Below, one piece after another: positions 43,549-50,798 of a DNA stretch of 64,000 nt. The stretch is from positions 1,798,001 to 1,862,000 of the forward strand of contig NZ_JBHLWO010000002.1 in the NCBI RefSeq assembly GCF_042432805.1, read 5' to 3'. How positions within the stretch are numbered: position 1 is the stretch's first letter; the number at the start of each line of letters is the position of its first letter. This DNA comes from Olivibacter oleidegradans (GTDB taxonomy: Bacteria; Bacteroidota; Bacteroidia; Sphingobacteriales; Sphingobacteriaceae). Under the pieces are notes generated by a model. The model was not told where the DNA came from and searched no databases. It saw only the letters and a program-made list of their open reading frames with translations. A program made the position numbers and the translations under genes.

Positions 43549-44115
43549 TCATAGCGAAGTCCTATTTAATGCATTTTTAGCCGCATAATGAAATAATGCT
43601 GCCGAAACTAGAAACAGGCCGGCGAAGAAACCATTAACGCCCAATATTTCGATGACCGAGCTGCCATGATGCTGCATACCTGCAAGAAGGGCAATTGTTG
43701 CAAGCACTACCAGTGTCAGTACGGTGACATACATGGCACGTTCCATACCGGCCGCTTTGAACTGCGATAGCAAGGAGCCAACGATCACGACGATGGCTAC
43801 TGCTATATACATAAGGTTGCCGATATTTGGGCCGCTGCCGATCAGGCCTACTGCTAAGTTGGCCCAGATCATTAAAAAGGTGGCCACGACCGTTATGCTG
43901 ATGGCAATTCGATACATGAGATTGGGCGATCGCCTAACCAGCCACGTAAATGAAATCCCCGTTCCGAATATAAGCGCTCCCATAATAATAAAATCAAGCG
44001 AGCTCCAGTTTACCTCGTTGGTAAAGTGCATGGCTACGAAAGGGATCAGCAATAGGAACAGGGTGACACATGCGACACCTATAATAGATGAATAAATGCT
44101 GCTTTGCTTTTTCAT
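43549..44115 (-). CDS. Six-helix membrane protein, function unknown
   Basis: 188 residues with six membrane segments (about 8-30, 36-57, 67-88, 98-115, 128-146, 155-178). No enzyme motif; charge pattern R-R-S-P after the second helix. Similar small integral proteins are often repressed by PadR regulators; the palindrome at 44164-44182, about 50 bases upstream, would suit such control. No regulator gene is next to it. Confidence 0.7.
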   Translation of the reverse strand: MKKQSSIYSSIIGVACVTLFLLLIPFVAMHFTNEVNWSSLDFIIMGALIFGTGISFTWLVRRSPNLMYRIAISITVVATFLMIWANLAVGLIGSGPNIGNLMYIAVAIVVIVGSLLSQFKAAGMERAMYVTVLTLVVLATIALLAGMQHHGSSVIEILGVNGFFAGLFLVSAALFHYAAKNALNRTSL

Positions 44116-44163
44116 GCTTTGAAAAATTTAGTGAATAATCTATTTGTTATTTCTATTCAAAAG

Positions 44164-44182
44164 TACTTTGTATTTCAAAGTA
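44164..44182. promoter_or_regulatory. Palindrome upstream of the six-helix membrane protein
   Basis: TACTTTG-TATTT-CAAAGTA, perfect 7-bp arms with a 5-nt centre, about 50 bases before the start at 44115 (minus strand). Confidence 0.55.
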
Positions 44183-44389
44183 AAACAAGAAAATTCGGAA
44201 TTTTATTTTCATCGCCGCCTGGTAAGCAATTCTCCATTAGGCGTACTATGTAAAGCCGAATTTTTGAAGGCTAAAGCAAATCAGTGGACAGAAAAATTAA
44301 TACAAGCTAAACACACGATTAATGCAACGAAATTATCTTTGTCCTATAAAAAATCGCCTTCTCATAATTAGGTTTATAATTGGTTAGCG

Positions 44390-44425
44390 AACGCTCCGTT
44401 ACTCCCCATTTCGGAGCGTTTCTTT
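44390..44425 (+). terminator. Rho-independent terminator
   Basis: AACGCTCCG (44390-44398) pairs with CGGAGCGTT (44412-44420), then TTCTTT. It acts on plus-strand transcription coming from 44144-44371 or further upstream. Confidence 0.75.
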
Positions 44426-44515
44426 AGACACCCCACAACATGGTTATAGGTAGGTAACAAGAAGAAGAATAACCCCTTAATATATCATAGGCGTACCGAA
44501 AGAAGTACTCCATTT

Positions 44516-44533
44516 AATGCAACCGATTGCGTT
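44516..44533. promoter_or_regulatory. LacI-type operator, upstream of sulfatase 2
   Basis: AATGCAACCGATTGCGTT, fitting AAYGCAAYCGRTTGCRTT. It is 150 bases before the sulfatase start and just upstream of a promoter-like pair TTTTG (44543-44547), 19 nt, TACTATTG (44567-44574). Confidence 0.65.
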
Positions 44534-44682
44534 TATTGTCAATTTTGTTTTCCTTCTTTTTTATACTACTATTGCTTTTACATTATTCTTAACTGCTATA
44601 CACCGCTTAAAGACCGGATCATGTTACCAATGGGCCAAACACATCTCAAAGAATGTATGTTATGGTTTATTTTAACCTGTAG

Positions 44683-46218
44683 ATGATGAAATTTATTATT
44701 TTTTGCCTTGTATTCCTTCTATCAGCCACATCAACTTTTGCATTCGGACAATCCAAAAAGCGTCCCAATATCATTGTTTTTTTGGTTGATGATATGGGAT
44801 GGCAAGATAGCTCAGAGCCCTTTTGGACAGAGATTACGTCCTTAAATCGGAAATACCATACACCCAATATGGAACGTTTGGCAAAAGAAGGCGCTAAATT
44901 CACCAATGCCTACGCAAACCCCGTATGCACGCCTACACGTGTCAGTATGCTGTCGGGCATGACAGCAGCTCATCATGGTGTGACGAATTGGACTTCTCCC
45001 GCTCCTAATAATAATACCGATGCTCTTGATAAACAGTTTGGCGCAGCATCCTGGAATTATAATGGTATGAGCCCGGTGCCGAATATTCCGCATACCTTTC
45101 ATGCAACCCCTTTTCCGAAAATTTTGAAAGATGCCGGCTACTTTACCGTTCATGTAGGGAAAGCTCATTGGGGCTCTGCCGGAACGCCGGGGGCCAATCC
45201 TTATAATATGGGTTTTATGGTTAATATCTCGGGCCATGCCGCCGGACATCCACAGAATTATTTGGGGCAGGAAAATTATGGCAATCTTCCAGGCAAGGCA
45301 AGTTGGCAGGCTGTACCTGATCTAGAAGAATATTATGGAAGGGATACCTTTCTCACGGAAGCACTCACTTTGGAGGCAATCAAGGCACTGGAACAGCCGA
45401 TTAAAGAAGGGAAGCCTTTTTATTTGAATATGGCGCATTATGCCGTACATGTCCCATTGCAGGCTGATAAACGCTTTTATCAAAAATACATCGATACTGG
45501 TTTAGGAGAATCTGAAGCGATGTATGCCTCGTTATTGGAAGGTATGGATAAAAGCTTAGGCGACCTGATGGACTATCTACAAGAAAAGGGAATAGCCGAT
45601 AATACCATCGTCATTTTTATGAGTGATAATGGAGGTTTGAGTTTATCGCCACCAAGGGGTGGATCACCGCATAGCCAAAATTCACCTTTAAGGGCCGGAA
45701 AAGGCTCAGTTTATGAAGGCGGAATCCGCGAACCCATGCTCGTGAAATGGCCCGGTGTTGCAAAAGCCGGTTCGGTGGTAAACCAATACGTAATGATTGA
45801 AGATTTTTTTCCCAGCATTTTAGAAATGGCAAGTGTTCCATCAACAGAAATTTTGCAAAGCATCGATGGCAAGAGTTTTGTTCCCTACCTTAAAAATCCC
45901 AATTTGAGCGACTCAACACGTGCATTAATATGGCACTCGCCAAACAAATGGACAACGGACGATGGCCCGGGTATCAACTATAAAAGCGCTATTCGGAAAG
46001 GGGATTGGAAGCTTATTTATAATATGCGTGATACAAGCTTTGAGCTATATAACTTAAAAAATGATATTCGGGAATCACATAATTTAGCTGTTCACTATTC
46101 GGATAAAGTGAAAGAACTCGGCCAATTGTTAAGCGATAAATTAAGAAAATGGAGGGCACCTATGCCAATAAACAAGACAAGTGGCCAACCTGTCCCCATG
46201 CCCGACAGGCACGACTAA
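44683..46218 (+). CDS. Sulfatase (S1 family, arylsulfatase-like)
   Basis: 511 residues with signal peptide (MMKFIIFCLVFLLSATSTFA). Metal site RPNIIVFLVDDMGWQDSS, formylglycine site CTPTR at Cys82 (Thr in the second variable position), GKAHWGS and SDNGG (second metal site). The C-terminal domain ends in a basic tail. Exported enzyme that removes sulfate from glycan or aryl esters, dependent on a formylglycine-generating enzyme encoded elsewhere. An upstream LacI-type site is shared with the opposite sulfatase at 46709 and with the small gene between them. Confidence 0.92.
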   Translation: MMKFIIFCLVFLLSATSTFAFGQSKKRPNIIVFLVDDMGWQDSSEPFWTEITSLNRKYHTPNMERLAKEGAKFTNAYANPVCTPTRVSMLSGMTAAHHGVTNWTSPAPNNNTDALDKQFGAASWNYNGMSPVPNIPHTFHATPFPKILKDAGYFTVHVGKAHWGSAGTPGANPYNMGFMVNISGHAAGHPQNYLGQENYGNLPGKASWQAVPDLEEYYGRDTFLTEALTLEAIKALEQPIKEGKPFYLNMAHYAVHVPLQADKRFYQKYIDTGLGESEAMYASLLEGMDKSLGDLMDYLQEKGIADNTIVIFMSDNGGLSLSPPRGGSPHSQNSPLRAGKGSVYEGGIREPMLVKWPGVAKAGSVVNQYVMIEDFFPSILEMASVPSTEILQSIDGKSFVPYLKNPNLSDSTRALIWHSPNKWTTDDGPGINYKSAIRKGDWKLIYNMRDTSFELYNLKNDIRESHNLAVHYSDKVKELGQLLSDKLRKWRAPMPINKTSGQPVPMPDRHD

Positions 46219-46290
46219 ACAGCAATGTGGTTATTGTTGATGTGACTGATATTCAAAAAGTCAATTGATAAAGTGAAAAGGCAACGACAC

Positions 46291-46545
46291 TTACGAATTA
46301 GCTATTTTCATCTTTCGTTGGCCCGCCGATAAGGACTTTGTTTTCTTGAAAGTCAGAATATCGGTTAACTCATTAGCGGAAAGTGATTGAGATTCGTAAG
46401 TATCCAAACAATCTATTTCAACGTCCAGCGTCACCGGGTTCTCGGTAATCACATACGTATCATTCAACCAAATCAGTCGAATATCTCCTATCGTTGTAAT
46501 CTCTAATTTGAGTAATTTACTTAATAAAGGTAGTTTCAAATGCAT
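46291..46545 (-). CDS. Small protein of unknown function between two sulfatases
   Basis: 84 residues, no signal peptide or membrane segment. The first 55 residues look like beta strands (ITTIGDIRLIWLNDTYVIT, LDVEIDCLDTYESQSL), the last 20 are basic (KKTKSLSAGQRKMKIANS). I do not recognise the family. In its favour: a LacI-type palindrome 38 bases upstream matches those of the two flanking sulfatase genes. Against: short, no clear ribosome site. It could be a regulator or carrier, but nothing in the sequence shows this. Confidence 0.5.
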   Translation of the reverse strand: MHLKLPLLSKLLKLEITTIGDIRLIWLNDTYVITENPVTLDVEIDCLDTYESQSLSANELTDILTFKKTKSLSAGQRKMKIANS

Positions 46546-46582
46546 GGCAATAATTTTTATTCTAATATACCACCCTTATATT

Positions 46583-46598
46583 ACACAAACGATTGTTT
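46583..46598. promoter_or_regulatory. LacI-type operator variant upstream of the small gene
   Basis: ACACAAACGATTGTTT, core CAA-NCGN-TTG with outer A-T pairs; weaker than the two sulfatase sites. Confidence 0.45.
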
Positions 46599-46708
46599 AT
46601 TATTAATTTTTTATTTTTTTGTACGTTTTATAGAAATTTCAGCATAATATCTTCCGAATGAACCGATGTCTTCCTTCCCGAATACTGTATCGGCTACGGA
46701 GATTTCCT

Positions 46709-48247
46709 TTATTTGTTACGTTCGGCTGCTAAAATAGCAGCCAACTCCTTCACCATCTTCGGATGAGTATCTGCCACGTTATTTTTTTCACCCATATCTT
46801 TTGATAGATCATATAATTGCGGATGTGGCGCATTTCCTAATTCTGTGTCGGTTAACTTGGCATAAGCCCGTCCATTGCCCGGCTCAATGTATTTCCATTT
46901 TCCTTTAATAACAGCTAGACTTCCGGCGTGTTCAATCAAGTGACTTCTTCCCTCTTTATCTTTTCCAAGAAAGGTGTCCCATAAAGCCTGACTATCGAAG
47001 GCCTCTCCTTTCGGTATCGCCTGCCCCAGCATATCGGCAACGGAGGCGAGCAGATCGATCTGACAAAGAAGTGCATCTGAAGTAACACCCTTAGCTGCTC
47101 CTGCCCCACTGACAATGAAGGGCACGCGTGTACCTCCCTCGAATATACTGTATTTGCCTCCTCTTAAGGGCCCGGCAGGCATATGCCCATTTCGTTGGCT
47201 TACTGCACCATCTTGATAGCCATCATCCAACACCGGTCCATTATCACTCGAGAAGATAATCAGCGTATTGTCGGACAAGCCGAGTGACTCTATTTGATCC
47301 ATGATCTGTCCAACAGTCCAGTCCAATTGCAGAATAGCGTCTCCTCGGTAACCTAGATTGCTTTTTCCCTTAAATATAGTGGCGGGCATACGGGGCACGT
47401 GGGGTTCAGTCAACGCAAAATAAAGAAAAAAGGGTCGCTCTTTATTCCGTTTTATATATTCCTGCGCAACCGAAAGAAATGTGGTAGAAACTTCCTCATC
47501 GACCCATCTTGCCCGATGGCCACCGCTCATATAGCCAATACGTCCGATACCGTTTACAATGGTTTGATTATGCCCTTGTCCGGGTGATGAATGCATCTTC
47601 AGCAACTCCGGATGTTCTTTACCTGTGGGATCATTGCCTACCGGTTGTTGGTAATCTACTTCTATCGGGTCGTTCTGATCAAGCCCTAACACGCGATGAT
47701 TTTCCATAAATACGGTGGGTACACGGTCCGCTGTTGCGGGAAAAATAAACGAATAATCGAAACCGACCTCATTTGGGCCTGGCTTTACATCTGTATTCCA
47801 ATTCTTCTTCACCTGTGTCCCCAGACCTAAATGCCATTTACCAACCACGGCGGTGTGGTAGCCCGCCTTTTTAAAAATTTTCGGCAAGCTTACTCGATCG
47901 GTGGGAATAATCAGCTTTGCATCGCCCGGAAGGACGCCCGTGCCCTGCTGTCGCCAAGGATAAATACCCGTCATCAAACCAAAACGGGATGGGGTACAAG
48001 TAGCAGAGGTTGTATGTGCATTGGTAAATCGTATACCGCTGGCAGCCAAACGATCGAGGTTGGGTGTCTGTATTTTTGTAGCGCCATACGCACTTACGTC
48101 GCCATAACCCAAATCATCAGCGTATATATAAATAATATTTGGTTTCCCGGATTTTTGCTGTCCGTATCCGAATTGGGAACTTAATAAGGCAATACTCAAT
48201 AAAATGAGGCCCACCCATGGTTTTAAGTTGTTTGTTATTGGTGTCAT
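46709..48247 (-). CDS. Sulfatase (S1 family, arylsulfatase A-like)
   Basis: 512 residues; hydrophobic segment WVGLILLSIALLSSQFGYGQ as signal. Metal site KPNIIYIYADDLGYGDVSAY, formylglycine site CTPSR at Cys84, VVGKWHLG (catalytic Lys/His) and FSSDNGPVLDDG. It belongs to the arylsulfatase A/choline-sulfatase branch, distinct from the neighbouring sulfatase at 44683. Probably periplasmic or surface-exposed. It has the same LacI-type palindrome about 160 bases upstream as its neighbour, so both probably respond to one signal. Confidence 0.93.
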   Translation of the reverse strand: MTPITNNLKPWVGLILLSIALLSSQFGYGQQKSGKPNIIYIYADDLGYGDVSAYGATKIQTPNLDRLAASGIRFTNAHTTSATCTPSRFGLMTGIYPWRQQGTGVLPGDAKLIIPTDRVSLPKIFKKAGYHTAVVGKWHLGLGTQVKKNWNTDVKPGPNEVGFDYSFIFPATADRVPTVFMENHRVLGLDQNDPIEVDYQQPVGNDPTGKEHPELLKMHSSPGQGHNQTIVNGIGRIGYMSGGHRARWVDEEVSTTFLSVAQEYIKRNKERPFFLYFALTEPHVPRMPATIFKGKSNLGYRGDAILQLDWTVGQIMDQIESLGLSDNTLIIFSSDNGPVLDDGYQDGAVSQRNGHMPAGPLRGGKYSIFEGGTRVPFIVSGAGAAKGVTSDALLCQIDLLASVADMLGQAIPKGEAFDSQALWDTFLGKDKEGRSHLIEHAGSLAVIKGKWKYIEPGNGRAYAKLTDTELGNAPHPQLYDLSKDMGEKNNVADTHPKMVKELAAILAAERNK

Positions 48248-48405
48248 TTTAGCATCTTTTATTCGCTACTACGTTCATTAGCTTGCTTTTTTTCTCATAC
48301 AGCCTGTAGACCGACAAGCCGCGTTCGTGCGGTTAGCGATTCGTTAAATCATCAATAAGCAATAAAACTAACAGTTCTAGTTCACATTATCCAGTAGTGA
48401 TTAAA

Positions 48406-48419
48406 CGCAACCGATTGCG
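48406..48419. promoter_or_regulatory. LacI-type operator upstream of sulfatase 3
   Basis: CGCAACCGATTGCG, 5-bp perfect outer arms. The inner 13 bases are identical to the site before sulfatase 2. Confidence 0.65.
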
Positions 48420-48654
48420 AAAAAACAGTTTAGCGCACCGCTGTCCAATACGACACCGTCAACGCAAATGATAAGACATCTTAGATATGCTTTATTAAGT
48501 TGACGTTTACATATAGTGACAAGAAATATGTTTAGACAAAATAAACATCTGCGCTAAAATTGTACTATTTAAAACAAAATCATGCGCCTACCCTCCTTGT
48601 AAAGCTTAACATAAATTTAATTTTGGAAATAGTTCATTATAAGTAAACTTTGTT

Positions 48655-48662
48655 TATATTTG
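48655..48662 (+). promoter_or_regulatory. -7 promoter box of the HAD gene
   Basis: TATATTTG matches TAnnTTTG exactly, 26 bases before the start codon. A -33 TTTG is present (48622-48625) but 29 nt away, longer than usual. Confidence 0.45.
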
Positions 48663-48687
48663 AAAATTGATTTAATATTTAAATTTT

Positions 48688-49380
48688 ATGCCTAATGAAA
48701 TAAAAATGGTTGTTTTTGATATGGCCGGCACCACAGTAGATGAAGATAATATCGTCTACAAAACATTGCAAAAAGCTATTAATGAAGCTGGATTTGACTT
48801 TAGCTTAGAACAAGTTTTAGCGGAGGGTGCCGGAAAGGAAAAGAAACAGGCAATCCGTTCCATACTTGCCAGGTATGAAAATATAGAGAACGAGGGTTTA
48901 GTTGATTCGATTTACGAGAGCTTCAGGCAGCAGCTCGACCAAGCCTATGAAAGGGAGGAAATTGTACCTCAGAAGAATGCCGAAGAACTTTTTAGAGCGT
49001 TGAAAGAGCGGAATATTTTAGTAGTTCTCAATACGGGTTACGATAGGATTACCGCTCAGTCGATTATCGATAAATTGCGATGGAAAGAGGGTGAGCAAAT
49101 AGACGCGCTGGTAACCGCCAGCGACGTACCGGAAAATAGGCCTTATCCCGATATGATCCATTTTGCCATGAAACGTTTTAACATAACTGATGGCAGTCAA
49201 GTCGCTAAAATAGGAGATTCAACCATTGATATCAAGGAAGGTCAAAATGCCGGTTGTGGTTTAAATATCGGTATTACTACCGGTGCACATACTGTTGAGC
49301 AACTAGAAACGGCAAATCCGGATAAAATTATCGGCGATTTGATTGATGTATTATCTTTATTGGACGAGGTTACTGCATAA
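48688..49380 (+). CDS. Phosphonatase-like HAD hydrolase
   Basis: 230 residues. HAD motif I VVFDMAGTTVDEDN (residues 8-21; nucleophile Asp followed by the MAGTTVD pattern of the phosphonatase-like group), motif II VLNTGYDR, and motif IV AKIGDSTIDIKEGQNAG. The cap region carries an alpha-helical bundle. True phosphonoacetaldehyde hydrolase needs a cap lysine for a Schiff base, and I cannot assign one, so the substrate may instead be a sugar or lipid phosphate ester. It is convergent with the glycosidase gene and separated by a hairpin. Confidence 0.88.
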   Translation: MPNEIKMVVFDMAGTTVDEDNIVYKTLQKAINEAGFDFSLEQVLAEGAGKEKKQAIRSILARYENIENEGLVDSIYESFRQQLDQAYEREEIVPQKNAEELFRALKERNILVVLNTGYDRITAQSIIDKLRWKEGEQIDALVTASDVPENRPYPDMIHFAMKRFNITDGSQVAKIGDSTIDIKEGQNAGCGLNIGITTGAHTVEQLETANPDKIIGDLIDVLSLLDEVTA

Positions 49381-49413
49381 ATTTCGTTGTTCATATATAG
49401 AAACAGAATCAAC

Positions 49414-49460
49414 ATAAGTGGTGTCTTAAGTGTAGAAAGAAACTTTCAGGCACCACTTAT
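49414..49460. terminator. Bidirectional hairpin between convergent genes
   Basis: ATAAGTGGTGTC (49414-49425) and GGCACCACTTAT (49449-49460) pair with one mismatch; inside lies a second small hairpin GAAAG-AAA-CTTTC. Located between the ends of the HAD and glycosidase genes. Confidence 0.65.
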
Positions 49461-49469
49461 CGTATTCAT

Positions 49470-50777
49470 TTATTCTTCTGTCTCGATATGTTCTTGCAAA
49501 CAAGTAATGGCATCATATAATACCCCCGCTTCCCCTCTAAAGGTTCCGGAACCTTCGGGTTTATTATCGCGAGTATACCATTCGAAAAATCCGTTATTCT
49601 TGATCACACGATCCACCATCGGCTTTAGCTGTTCATAAGCTTCTTTTTGAAAGCCATACTTGACTAACTGCTGAATCATTCGTCCGCCAAACCAGGTCCA
49701 ATCTCCTCCATTTTGATAGCCGTAAGGGTACATACCTTTGTTCTTGAACGCACCTTCGGGATAAGTGGGGTAAAGTGTTAAACCAATGGTTGCGGCTCCT
49801 GATTCCTTGACGTTGGCAATCATCTTGTCCAAAGAAGCTTTAATCTCGTCTTTATTTAACAAGCCAGCCTCAATAGCTATTGCTGTACCCCCATGATAGT
49901 AGATTGCATTTTCGTCAAAAGTGCTATCGAATGGTGAGCCGTTCAGGTAAAGATGGGGGATAAATTTTTGGCGCTTAGCATCCCAGAGATGTGCCATCGT
50001 GTTCTTCGCAATATGCTCGCGGATGGGCTTCCATTTTGCTGCTTTTTCAGGTACCATCTCCATAAAATTATCTAAGGCGATCAAAAACATGGCGTTATCA
50101 TAAATATCGATCGCCAGGTGGGAATCGTCGGTTAGATAAACACCCCAATCATGCTCGGGTTGCACATCGCCCCAATCAGCTGTTGTTGCCCCCCATAGCA
50201 GTCCATATTTTTCGTTATATCGCTTATTCATTAGAAAGGATAAGGCTTGCTCCATCCGATCGCGTACAGGGATTGCACCTACTTTAAGGTTTAAAAACGT
50301 GGTGTCCTGCGTTGCTTGCAGGTATTTATGCACGGCCTGTATTAATGAGGTCTCCTGATCAGTTTCCACGGTGTTTTTATGTCCTGCGTAATGGGGTGCC
50401 AGATCGTTATAGATATAGTCATAACCCCCTTTGCTCGGTTTTACAGTAGATTTTGGAACAAAACCGTCAACAATATTACCATCTGTTCCTTGCAATTGGA
50501 AAAAGATAACCAAGTTATCCCTTAAGGTGTCTTTTGGGTGAGCTTTTGCAGCAAGGTTAATAAAAGTGTTATAATCGCGAATCCAAACTTCACGGTATCC
50601 ATCTCCTGCATTAAAGCCCGTGCTTACCACCTTTAAGGCTCGCTCTTTCACTATATTTAGATTACTGTCAGCTGCAATTATCTGTGCTAATGTCTGTTCC
50701 TTATTCCTGCTCGTTTGGTTATTACATGCGTAAATGCCTAGGCAAACAAGGAATGAGATTATTGTAGTTCTTTTCAT
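49470..50777 (-). CDS. (alpha/alpha)6-barrel glycosidase lipoprotein
   Basis: 435 residues; lipobox before Cys18 (LGIYAC). The fold is that of six-hairpin glycosidases: repeated helical pairs with acid-rich loops, e.g. GYREVWIRDYNTFINLAAKA (about 59-78; W-x-R-D), TVETDQETSLIQAVHKYLQA, LLWGATTADWGDVQPEH, and YQNGGDWTWFGGRMIQQL. The W-R-D and GGDWTW loops resemble debranching-type and GH125-like enzymes, but the GH125 sequence pattern is not seen, so I give no family number. It is the last gene of the mannoside operon, 21 bases after GH92, so an exo-acting alpha-mannosidase or glucosidase role is plausible. Confidence 0.75.
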   Translation of the reverse strand: MKRTTIISFLVCLGIYACNNQTSRNKEQTLAQIIAADSNLNIVKERALKVVSTGFNAGDGYREVWIRDYNTFINLAAKAHPKDTLRDNLVIFFQLQGTDGNIVDGFVPKSTVKPSKGGYDYIYNDLAPHYAGHKNTVETDQETSLIQAVHKYLQATQDTTFLNLKVGAIPVRDRMEQALSFLMNKRYNEKYGLLWGATTADWGDVQPEHDWGVYLTDDSHLAIDIYDNAMFLIALDNFMEMVPEKAAKWKPIREHIAKNTMAHLWDAKRQKFIPHLYLNGSPFDSTFDENAIYYHGGTAIAIEAGLLNKDEIKASLDKMIANVKESGAATIGLTLYPTYPEGAFKNKGMYPYGYQNGGDWTWFGGRMIQQLVKYGFQKEAYEQLKPMVDRVIKNNGFFEWYTRDNKPEGSGTFRGEAGVLYDAITCLQEHIETEE

Positions 50778-50798
50778 TTTTTATCTATTTATCATTTG

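Larger units (their letters stand above)
44116..44682. other. Long region with operators, terminator and promoter
   Basis: It holds the palindrome at 44164, a terminator at 44390, a LacI-type operator at 44516 and a promoter at 44544-44574. A 75-codon plus frame (44144-44371) has no family likeness, though it ends just before the terminator. Confidence 0.5.
48248..48687. other. Divergent intergenic region with operator and promoter
   Basis: 440 bases between the sulfatase (minus) and the HAD gene (plus). It holds the LacI-type site at 48406-48419 and a -7 box before the HAD gene; nothing else is recognised. Confidence 0.5.

Noticed and set aside
49470..50777. Assignment to GH125 exo-alpha-1,6-mannosidase
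   Set aside because: Context suggests it, but the GH125 sequence hallmark around the W-L-R-D loop is not present as expected; kept as an unassigned six-hairpin glycosidase.
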